The position numbers were made by a program, and so were the translations under genes. The notes under the pieces are model-generated. The model did not search any database. It was not told the DNA's origin and saw only the letters and a list, made by a program, of their open reading frames with translations. A DNA stretch of 8,036 bases, taken from contig JAGVJV010000224.1 of the NCBI GenBank assembly GCA_020050965.1, positions 1 through 8,036 of the forward strand. Direction: 5' to 3'. Position 1 is the stretch's first letter; each line of letters starts with the position of its first letter. The stretch is from Parachlamydiales bacterium. Lineage in GTDB: Bacteria; Chlamydiota; Chlamydiia; Chlamydiales; Rhabdochlamydiaceae. Below, piece after piece: positions 1 to 5,551 of the stretch.

Positions 1-2
1 AG

Positions 3-341
3 TTACAAACACTCGGGGGGGCCAAAGCGATCCTCTCTACAGTGACAAGCAGCGATGCTGTCGATGCTGTGCAAATGGGCCTTGGCATCAATGGGACTCT
101 AATTCTTATTGGGGTAACAGATGCTGTGAAAGTTGACCCCACATTCCTTATCCTCGGCCGCCGCTCCGTCAAAGGGTGGTATGCTGGCACAGAGATCGAT
201 TTCCAAGATACGCTCAACTTCAGCGTCATGACCGGAGTCCGATCCCTGAATGAAGTCTTTCCTTTAGAGCGGGTCCAAGAGGCCTATGAGCGGATGATCA
301 GCGGGAAAGCAAGGTTCCGCGTCGTCCTTACAATGGAATAA
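3..341 (+). CDS. Zinc-type medium-chain alcohol dehydrogenase, C-terminal fragment (cut by window edge)
   Basis: The frame is open from the first bases of the window and ends at TAA 339-341, leaving 112 visible residues, so the start lies outside. The residues read as the second half of the NAD(P)-binding Rossmann domain and the return to the catalytic domain of the medium-chain dehydrogenase/reductase family. They include a beta-alpha unit near LGGAKAILSTV, the strand NGTLILIGV, the segment ILGRRSVKGWYAGT, and the closing pattern PLERVQEAYERMISGKARFRVVL, which is typical of AdhP-like zinc alcohol dehydrogenases. Such enzymes interconvert alcohols and aldehydes with NAD(P) in the cytoplasm. 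The zinc-binding residues would be in the missing part, so the metal dependence and substrate cannot be seen. No clear terminator follows it. The GTG at 42 is not a real start; it is an internal valine codon. Confidence 0.88.
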   Translation, partial: LQTLGGAKAILSTVTSSDAVDAVQMGLGINGTLILIGVTDAVKVDPTFLILGRRSVKGWYAGTEIDFQDTLNFSVMTGVRSLNEVFPLERVQEAYERMISGKARFRVVLTME

Positions 342-368
342 CACTTCATGATCCAAAATTGATTCTAT

Positions 369-398
369 TTGACAGAAAAAATATTTTATATCTAGTAT
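369..398 (+). promoter_or_regulatory. Candidate sigma70-type promoter for the small membrane protein
   Basis: A perfect TTGACA (369-374) is followed after 18 bases by TAGTAT (393-398), which matches the -10 consensus at four of six positions, in an A/T-rich stretch just after the dehydrogenase stop codon. The expected transcription start near 405 would give a leader of only about 14 bases, just enough to hold the ribosome-binding site at 407-412. Seen by eye only. Confidence 0.4.
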
Positions 399-406
399 GC
401 AAAAAA

Positions 407-412
407 AAGGAG
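407..412 (+). promoter_or_regulatory. Ribosome-binding site fixing the start at 419
   Basis: AAGGAG lies six bases before ATG 419. It decides against the earlier in-frame ATG at 359, which lies upstream of the -35 box of the candidate promoter and has no Shine-Dalgarno sequence. Confidence 0.7.
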
Positions 413-418
413 AATCAC

Positions 419-799
419 ATGGTAGAGTCGGCCATTTACATTGCAAGAGTGATGGGACCGTTTTTAATCATTTTAGGAATCTGGTTCCTCTTCTGTCAGG
501 ATTTTTTAACTAAATTACGCATCAGTGGAGAAAAAGCGCAAGGCATTCTTTATCTTGGAGGGGTGCTAAATCTTCTAATCGGGTTGTTAATCATTGTTGC
601 CTATAACGTCTGGGAGATGAATATCTTCTTGGTCGTTACCCTTCTCGGCTGGTTCGCCGTTCTACGAGGGATCTATATGTTGTTTATGCCTGCGAATTTC
701 CTCGGTTGGAAAAAGCCTGGTGGATTCATCTTTAAAATTTATGGGATGCTTCCTATGGTATGGGGAATTTTCCTTCTCTTTGCTGGATATTTTAGCTGA
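419..799 (+). CDS. Small integral membrane protein with four predicted helices, function unknown
   Basis: This 126-residue protein starts at ATG 419 behind a good ribosome-binding site and ends at TGA 797-799. It is almost entirely hydrophobic. Four likely membrane helices are visible at about residues 8-27 (VMGPFLIILGIWFLF), 43-61 (GILYLGGVLNLLIGLLIIVAY region), 67-90 (MNIFLVVTLLGWFAVLRGIYML) and 104-125. A short polar loop (FLTKLRISGEKAQ) sits between helices 1 and 2, and a second basic loop (LGWKKPGG) lies before helix 4. It has no signal peptide of its own, no catalytic motif and no cysteine pattern, so it is probably an inner-membrane protein. I do not recognise a named family. It appears to be monocistronic, with its own promoter and 144 bases before the next gene. 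Confidence 0.75.
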   Translation: MVESAIYIARVMGPFLIILGIWFLFCQDFLTKLRISGEKAQGILYLGGVLNLLIGLLIIVAYNVWEMNIFLVVTLLGWFAVLRGIYMLFMPANFLGWKKPGGFIFKIYGMLPMVWGIFLLFAGYFS

Positions 800-882
800 G
801 AATTTACTCGGTCGATCTTCGCTACTCCGATCGAGACAAAGAATGGAGAATACTAATTCGAGAGTGCCGACTGAAATCTTGT

Positions 883-911
883 TTGATCAGAAAGTCCGCG
901 TTCTCTTTATT
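883..911 (+). promoter_or_regulatory. Weak candidate promoter for the FadL-like gene
   Basis: TTGATC (883-888) and TTTATT (906-911) each match consensus at four of six positions, with 17 bases between them. A transcript from about 918 would give a 26-base leader carrying the AAGGA at 933-937. The match is modest and could be chance. Confidence 0.28.
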
Positions 912-943
912 GTTCGGGTTGAGCTCGCGAGCAAGGATACACT

Positions 944-2170
944 GTGAAACTTATCTCGCCAGCAATCAAAAATCGCCCCATAGTTCCGATGACGGTTAAG
1001 CGTCAATCAGATCGATCCAAGTTCGGATACAACATCATCCAACGCACAATGGTTTGTTTGGGGTTTGGAACTCTCTTGACATCCTTAGGCCTGGAAGGGA
1101 ATGCGATCCAATATTTTTTTGGAATCAATTATGAAAATCCCGCGGAGCTGCAGCGAGTCCAAACCGGTGAAATCAATTGTGGTTTTGATTACCTCTATAC
1201 CGGAATGAAATTTAAAGGTACGACGTTTTTAGAAGGTTCGGGCACTGCAAAGAGTAACCGCTCGCTCTATGCCCCCTCCTTTCAAATTGCCTACCGCGCG
1301 CAAGAAAAAATTGTCCTTGCTCTCTCCTATACCACTCCCGAATTAGGTTACATTGAATGGGGGACCAATTCCATTCTTCGCAATTCATCGACAAAGACCC
1401 TCGTATATGGGAGCAAAGTCAGCCCACGCATCAGTTGTCAATACACCGATAATTTAGCTCTTGGCTGTGGGTTAGATATCTATTTTACTCCCATCTCTAA
1501 TCAGTTGAATTTCGTTGATAATGGTTTCGGTAATTTGAAAAATAAATTCAAATTTCTATTTTTGGGATTTGATGTTGGTCTATATTATAGATTTACTTGC
1601 AACACCTTTATAAGCCTTTGCTACTACTCTGGAAAACCAGCCCGTGCACATGGCTCTTGCCATGCTGAATCTGGAGAAAGCACCGATGATTTGACCTTTA
1701 ATCCAACTTCTCCTTGGTTTGCCTATGGCAATTTGATCCATCACTTTAATGAGTGTTTTTCAGCAAATTTCATCGTTCTTTATAGTGGATTTTCGATCGC
1801 CAAGGAGCTTTTGCTCTTCAACACCGTGGCTGGAGATTTCATTTTGCGAACACGCTGGAAAGATACCTGGACCTTTAATCTTGGGGCAAACTGGAAGATC
1901 GATGAGTATTGGGAACTCAGCGGCTTTTTGGAGTACAACACTAACTTTGCTATACGAAAATTTAACGCTGTCGCCTATCCGGGAAGCGAGGTTGGAGTGA
2001 TCAAACTAGGTGTTTCGCGCAAATTCTGTGACAATTTTCGCTGGTATCTTGAATATGGTTACGCTGCCTTTATCCCTATGGCGAAAATCAATAATGTTGA
2101 TACTCTGGATAAGGGAAGAGTTTCCCTATGTGGTAATCACGTCGGCGCCCGTATCGTTTACTCTTGGTAA
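944..2170 (+). CDS. FadL/OmpP1-like outer-membrane channel, cysteine-rich
   Basis: A 408-residue protein with a GTG start at 944, six bases after AAGGA (933-937); it ends at TAA. An internal ATG at 989 is an alternative start. A long basic n-region is followed by a hydrophobic stretch (MVCLGFGTLLTSLGLEGNA, about residues 36-54) that looks like a signal peptide cleaved after NA. Just after it, NYENPAELQRVQTGEI (about 62-77) matches the N-P-A signature of the FadL hatch region. Repeated amphipathic strands follow, including the characteristic SYTTPELGYIEWG and the K-x-S-P-R-ISCQYTDNLALGCGLDIYF segment. The chain ends in an aromatic residue (YSW), as expected for BAM-inserted barrels. FadL-family proteins let hydrophobic compounds such as long-chain fatty acids cross the outer membrane; the substrate here is unknown. 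Oddities are a shortened hatch region and nine cysteines in the mature part, unusual for a FadL protein but in keeping with disulfide-linked chlamydial envelopes. Confidence 0.82.
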   Translation: MKLISPAIKNRPIVPMTVKRQSDRSKFGYNIIQRTMVCLGFGTLLTSLGLEGNAIQYFFGINYENPAELQRVQTGEINCGFDYLYTGMKFKGTTFLEGSGTAKSNRSLYAPSFQIAYRAQEKIVLALSYTTPELGYIEWGTNSILRNSSTKTLVYGSKVSPRISCQYTDNLALGCGLDIYFTPISNQLNFVDNGFGNLKNKFKFLFLGFDVGLYYRFTCNTFISLCYYSGKPARAHGSCHAESGESTDDLTFNPTSPWFAYGNLIHHFNECFSANFIVLYSGFSIAKELLLFNTVAGDFILRTRWKDTWTFNLGANWKIDEYWELSGFLEYNTNFAIRKFNAVAYPGSEVGVIKLGVSRKFCDNFRWYLEYGYAAFIPMAKINNVDTLDKGRVSLCGNHVGARIVYSW

Positions 2171-2176
2171 ATAATA

Positions 2177-2198
2177 GCCCGGGCAATTCTGACCGGGC
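2177..2198. terminator. Hairpin between convergent genes, probable terminator
   Basis: GCCCGG (2177-2182) and CCGGGC (2193-2198) form a perfect 6-bp GC stem with a 10-base loop, placed in the 40-base gap between the stop codons of two convergent genes. Read leftward, the stem is followed by the T-rich TATTATTTA, so it fits best as the terminator of the MOMP-like operon; read rightward there is no T run. Confidence 0.5.
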
Positions 2199-2210
2199 AC
2201 CTAAAATCGA

Positions 2211-3260
2211 TTAAAAGGCGATCTCACCTCTTACTGAGAGTCCATGGATAAGTGCTTCCCTAGATGGCAACCCAAATGAAAAGATTGTCTCAGAAACGAA
2301 TGTATTAATGAATTCGTAAGAGACTTTTAAATCTAAATGAAAAGCACAATCGCAGAAATATCCACCCCATCCAAATCCTGCTGCCGATTCGTAGAATAAC
2401 TGGCAAATATAGGGTTTATCCCCATTTTTTTCCACGTTGACTACTGCACCTTCAAAATTGGACTGGACCCGATGCTTATAAAATTCGTTAAAGGCGGACC
2501 ATAGTCCTGCTCTCCCGGTTAGATAGAACCCGCACCAGAGTAGCGCATCCACATTCACCGAAAAGTTGGGGCCAATTCCCCAAACCTTTGACTTTGTAAG
2601 TTGGAAGGCTGTGGCCCCATTCAATGTCGTGAAGAAGAGATTTGTGTCTTGCTCAGTCCACCAACCTTTCACTCCAATTGTTGGCTTAGCCATCAAACGC
2701 TTGCTGACATAAAATTTTCTCCCACCTGCCAATTCAAGAAAGTTTACATTAGCTTTGAATACTGATCGGAGCGCAGAAGAAGCAAAGAAGCCTGGGGCGA
2801 AATATCTTGGCCCAAGGATCTCTCCCTCGCCTGCTCTAATATGATTGGTCGTGGTATGGTCATATCGAGTGTAAATAATTTCCGCCTGGATAAAATCGCA
2901 TCCAGGAAGCCCGATTCCAAGATCCACTCGAAATGCAGACTGATAGCCTGGGCGATGGTAAAGTTCCTCCAGATCTGTTTCTTCTCCAACGATACGGAAT
3001 CTGTTCCCTAGAGAACTTTCGCCTCCGTCACGTATGAATACCCAATAGAGATATTCACCAGCGATCGTAATATCCCAACTACACTCTCCAAGAGTATAAG
3101 CACCTGGATAAAAAATCCCCGCTGGAAGCTGGCATGAATCAACTGGTTGAGGAGGTAAGAGTGGACAACAATACGCCTCATGGGTGTTTGCATCATCATC
3201 TTCAGAGAAAACTAAAGTTGGCAAACTTAAGACCAATATCGTAAACGCTTTTTTAAACAT
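2211..3260 (-). CDS. MOMP-like outer-membrane beta-barrel protein, third gene of operon
   Basis: A 349-residue protein starting at ATG 3260 behind AGGAG (3266-3270) and ending at TAA 2211-2213. Residues 1-19 (MFKKAFTILVLSLPTLVFS) are a signal peptide. The mature N-terminus is acidic and carries the family cysteine pattern: CC at 31-32, C43 and C60, the last in ECSWDITIAGEYLYW, which begins the first strand. Many alternating hydrophobic/polar strands follow, with the shared C-terminal block GFGWGGYFCDCAFHLDLKVSYEF, and the chain closes with HGLSVRGEIAF, a final phenylalanine as recognised by the BAM complex. The protein type is the Lpg1974/Legionella major-outer-membrane-like family that is expanded in Simkania-type chlamydiae; such proteins are thought to serve as porins and structural envelope proteins. 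It follows the second gene after 27 bases and is probably cotranscribed with it. Confidence 0.85.
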   Translation of the reverse strand: MFKKAFTILVLSLPTLVFSEDDDANTHEAYCCPLLPPQPVDSCQLPAGIFYPGAYTLGECSWDITIAGEYLYWVFIRDGGESSLGNRFRIVGEETDLEELYHRPGYQSAFRVDLGIGLPGCDFIQAEIIYTRYDHTTTNHIRAGEGEILGPRYFAPGFFASSALRSVFKANVNFLELAGGRKFYVSKRLMAKPTIGVKGWWTEQDTNLFFTTLNGATAFQLTKSKVWGIGPNFSVNVDALLWCGFYLTGRAGLWSAFNEFYKHRVQSNFEGAVVNVEKNGDKPYICQLFYESAAGFGWGGYFCDCAFHLDLKVSYEFINTFVSETIFSFGLPSREALIHGLSVRGEIAF

Positions 3261-3264
3261 AAAT

Positions 3265-3273
3265 TCTCCTAGT
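3265..3273 (-). promoter_or_regulatory. Ribosome-binding site with conserved ACTAGGAGA
   Basis: On the minus strand ACTAGGAGA lies four bases before ATG 3260. The same nine bases precede the second gene of the operon (4358-4366), which suggests that the junctions were copied with the genes or are kept by selection. Confidence 0.6.
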
Positions 3274-3287
3274 AATTCTCTAAATTT

Positions 3288-4352
3288 TTAAAAATCCAGC
3301 CTTCCGCCGAATGCCCACCCATGGATGCTGTATGAGGAAATTGGCTGCCCCTCAAACGTTCCAAAGTAAAAAATGTGTTGCGTGAAGAAGTTATAAGTCA
3401 CTTCTAGATTGATCCGATAGCGATCACACCAGACATAATCGGACCAGCCCAGCCCGATCTCGCCATTGTGATAGGCATGAAAGTGCATGAAGTGCCCACG
3501 CGTTGTGAGTCCAGAAGGAAGGAGGGCTCCAGGAAAAGATGCTGTAGAAATCCCCTTATATTGATAACCTACACCTCCCGCGAGATCGATCTGAGCTACA
3601 AGCTCAAATCCCCATGGCAAAAGAGCAGTAGCACGGACTCCTAAATCCGGTCCGGCAACGAACGCTTTGTGATTTGTAACGATAACACCGTTTACAGCTG
3701 GCAGCGGAGCTGAAGTAATAGCGTCGATAACATATTTCTGGTGTTGCCAGAATAAAGCCAGAGCATAGCTCAGATTAACAATTAATGCTTTTCCGGTATA
3801 AACAGGCTTTTGCGCTGATAGGAAAACTGAATCCAAGTTTAAATGCGCATCTGGTTGATATTCTGAAAAATTGACGCCAAACAATGTAACTAGAGGGAGA
3901 GCGACAGGTTGTATTGCTTGATTAGCCCCAGTTGTAAAATGCGAGGAATAATGGGCATGAAAGCGAATATAGGTCGCATCCAATACCACCCCATTCACTT
4001 CGCTACCGATGGAAACTCTGAATCCAGGACGATAGCGGTGATTCAAATAGAGATTGGTTGTCGTTGCCCCATTGAGCGTATCAATCCTTTTTGCAATGTT
4101 ACCAAAAATAGGGTCCAACTGACTCCAATAAAGGAAACTTCCCTTTACATAGAAATCCCATCTACATTCAGGAGCAATGGCAGCTGGCAATGGATAACCT
4201 CCATTGACGCAGCAAGGATCGATAGGGTCATGCCCCACAATACAGCAAGATGGCTCATAGAATGTTTCCTCGGCCGCTAATTGATTTGAGTGAAAGTGCA
4301 TTTGGGTGATTCCTAAACCGACCAGGGCACTTGTGATGTATTTTTTTATCAT
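3288..4352 (-). CDS. MOMP-like outer-membrane beta-barrel protein, second gene of operon
   Basis: A 354-residue protein starting at ATG 4352 behind AGGAG (4359-4363) and ending at TAA 3288-3290. The signal peptide is MIKKYITSALVGLGITQ followed by a histidine-bearing stretch, probably cut after QLAA near residue 27. The cysteine pattern is CC at 36-37, CC at 47-48 and C63 in ECRWDFYVKGSFLYW. Later landmarks shared with its neighbours are YRPGFRVSIG (about 107-116), which pairs with FRPGFRIGIG of the first gene, then GLGWSDYVWCDRYRINLEVTYNF and the ending HGWAFGGRLDF with terminal phenylalanine. It has fewer cysteines in the barrel than the first gene. The type is the Lpg1974/MOMP-like porin family. 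The three paralogues are clearly related in plan but diverged over most of their length, so the duplication is old. Confidence 0.85.
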   Translation of the reverse strand: MIKKYITSALVGLGITQMHFHSNQLAAEETFYEPSCCIVGHDPIDPCCVNGGYPLPAAIAPECRWDFYVKGSFLYWSQLDPIFGNIAKRIDTLNGATTTNLYLNHRYRPGFRVSIGSEVNGVVLDATYIRFHAHYSSHFTTGANQAIQPVALPLVTLFGVNFSEYQPDAHLNLDSVFLSAQKPVYTGKALIVNLSYALALFWQHQKYVIDAITSAPLPAVNGVIVTNHKAFVAGPDLGVRATALLPWGFELVAQIDLAGGVGYQYKGISTASFPGALLPSGLTTRGHFMHFHAYHNGEIGLGWSDYVWCDRYRINLEVTYNFFTQHIFYFGTFEGQPISSYSIHGWAFGGRLDF

Positions 4353-4357
4353 TTTTC

Positions 4358-4366
4358 TCTCCTAGT
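4358..4366 (-). promoter_or_regulatory. Ribosome-binding site with conserved ACTAGGAGA
   Basis: On the minus strand ACTAGGAGA lies five bases before ATG 4352, within the 17-base gap after the first gene's TAG stop. It is identical to the motif at 3265-3273. Confidence 0.6.
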
Positions 4367-4369
4367 TCC

Positions 4370-5437
4370 CTAAAAATCAAATTGTCCACGTACTGAAAGG
4401 CCATATAAAACGACTGCCCCTTCCTGATACATTCCGGTATGCAAAAGAAGCTTTTGGACATCAGCCATTTGATCATATGTTACCGCAATATCGATGTAAT
4501 ACCGGTTACAGCACAAATAGCTCCCCCATCCCAGACCCATTCCGCCTACACCCCAAAGAGATAAAAACGGTCTAGTCATCTTTAAATTGATGACAGGCCC
4601 AGCAGTGCTAACCATGGCTTCTTTTAATTTTCTCTGATAAGGGTACATCAGAGCCACATCAGCTTTTCCAATCAAACGAAATCCCCAGCACCAAAGCCAG
4701 CTTCCATCGAGTCCAGCTCCAATTCCAATCGCCGAGTACTTCCATCGAGTATTCTGACGGTCGACCAAATCATTCCCAATTTGGCTAAGTTCTTGAGCAA
4801 AATTCACATTTCTATGGAGCCATTTCACACCGAGGAAAGGGCTTAGAATAACTGTTTGCCCAAAATAATTTGGCCTTTGAATATTCAAACTGACCACATC
4901 ATATTGGATAGAAGTTTTATCTTTGACAGAGCCATAGATCGTTACACCGGTGAAGAGGCCTCCTGTTCCGAATGCGCCAACTCCAGTTTGAGGAGCGTAC
5001 GGACGAGTGGTGCCGATTGTACTTTGAGCTCTAGGCCGATGGGTATCTGTGAAAGAGTTGTGATACCAGATATAATTAACACTCATTGTCCAATCATCAA
5101 AACATTCCAATGTCTTCCCAATTCCAATGCGAAATCCTGGACGAAAATGAAATTTCTGTTGGAACTGTTCCTGAATATTATCGGGACCTATAGGACTTGT
5201 TATTGAAGTAACCGCTGTTGTTCGGGTCACATTCATATAAAGAAATTCTGCCCATGCGGTAATATTCCAGCCGCAATCGAGTTGAGGGCCAGCATAAGCT
5301 CCATAGATGAAACAGGGGTCGCAAATCACTTCGCCAGGCAGATAGTCTGGCAAACAACAATCTTCAGCATATGTTTTTGCTGGAACGATGGCTAAAAGGC
5401 TTGTCAATAAGCCTACAGCTATAGGTCTCTTCTTCAT
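4370..5437 (-). CDS. MOMP-like outer-membrane beta-barrel protein, first gene of operon
   Basis: Reading from ATG 5437 gives 355 residues, ending at TAG 4370-4372. An in-frame ATG four codons earlier (5449) has no ribosome-binding site, whereas AGGAAG (5441-5446) sits at the right distance for 5437. This start also gives an MKK beginning like the two downstream paralogues (MIKK, MFKK). Residues 1-24 (MKKRPIAVGLL...KTYA) are a signal peptide. The mature end is cysteine-rich: CC27-28, C39, C42 and C55 in DCGWNITAWAEFLYM. FRPGFRIGIG, the block GMGLGWGSYLCCNRYYIDIAVTYD and the ending YGLSVRGQFDF define it as a MOMP-like barrel of the Lpg1974 type. Further cysteines (CFDDW, LWCWGF, CCNRY) could take part in disulfide cross-links of the envelope. 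It is the promoter-proximal gene of the operon. Confidence 0.85.
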   Translation of the reverse strand: MKKRPIAVGLLTSLLAIVPAKTYAEDCCLPDYLPGEVICDPCFIYGAYAGPQLDCGWNITAWAEFLYMNVTRTTAVTSITSPIGPDNIQEQFQQKFHFRPGFRIGIGKTLECFDDWTMSVNYIWYHNSFTDTHRPRAQSTIGTTRPYAPQTGVGAFGTGGLFTGVTIYGSVKDKTSIQYDVVSLNIQRPNYFGQTVILSPFLGVKWLHRNVNFAQELSQIGNDLVDRQNTRWKYSAIGIGAGLDGSWLWCWGFRLIGKADVALMYPYQRKLKEAMVSTAGPVINLKMTRPFLSLWGVGGMGLGWGSYLCCNRYYIDIAVTYDQMADVQKLLLHTGMYQEGAVVLYGLSVRGQFDF

Positions 5438-5440
5438 TAT

Positions 5441-5446
5441 CTTCCT
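5441..5446 (-). promoter_or_regulatory. Ribosome-binding site deciding the start of the first MOMP-like gene
   Basis: AGGAAG on the minus strand overlaps the codons just after the upstream ATG (5449) and lies three bases before ATG 5437. No comparable motif precedes 5449. Confidence 0.55.
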
Positions 5447-5487
5447 CATCTATAAGTGGACTCTCGTCAAATTTTTACGTGAATATA

Positions 5488-5517
5488 ACTGTAGGAGTTT
5501 TAACTTATAAAGTTCAA
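5488..5517 (-). promoter_or_regulatory. Candidate promoter of the MOMP-like operon
   Basis: On the minus strand TTGAAC (5517-5512) is followed after 18 bases by TACAGT (5493-5488), each matching consensus at four of six. TATATT (5487-5482) lies next to it and may be part of the melting region. This would give a leader of roughly 45 bases. The only upstream space available is the gap between the first gene and the inverse-autotransporter remnant, so a promoter is expected in this region. Confidence 0.33.
5502..5514. promoter_or_regulatory. Small palindrome inside the candidate promoter, possible operator
   Basis: AACTT (5502-5506), ATA, AAGTT (5510-5514) form a perfect 13-bp inverted repeat that overlaps the -35 box and spacer of the candidate operon promoter. 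The position would suit a repressor site. Such short A/T-rich palindromes also occur by chance. Confidence 0.22.
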
Positions 5518-5547
5518 GAGAAAAACCCATTCTCTTGGTAGAAGAGA
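5515..5547 (-). terminator. Three-arm alternative hairpin, possible terminator after the broken barrel gene
   Basis: Three mutually complementary segments lie in a row: CAAGAGA (5515-5521), TCTCTTG (5531-5537) and AAGAGA (5542-5547). Read leftward, TCTCTT (5547-5542) can pair with AAGAGA (5536-5531) around a 5-base loop, followed after five bases by a run of five T. This makes a weak terminator just past the stop of the inverse-autotransporter remnant at 5552. Alternatively the middle arm can pair with the last arm over a 9-base loop. The stems are short and A/T-rich. Confidence 0.38.
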
Positions 5548-5551
5548 TGAA

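Noticed and set aside
812..834. TCGATC...GATCGA inverted repeat after the small membrane protein, considered as a terminator
   Set aside because: The stem is only six pairs, the loop is 11 bases, and no T run follows on either strand.
720..947. A 75-codon open frame overlapping the small membrane protein and the gap before the FadL-like gene
   Set aside because: It has no ribosome-binding site, begins inside another gene in a different frame, and the gap sequence looks noncoding.
3909..4280. A 123-codon open frame on the plus strand
   Set aside because: It is antisense to the second MOMP-like gene, has no ribosome-binding site and its translation shows no domain or secretion signal; it is a shadow.
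4856..5206. A 116-codon open frame on the plus strand
   Set aside because: It lies antisense to the first MOMP-like gene, and no start signal or domain is visible.
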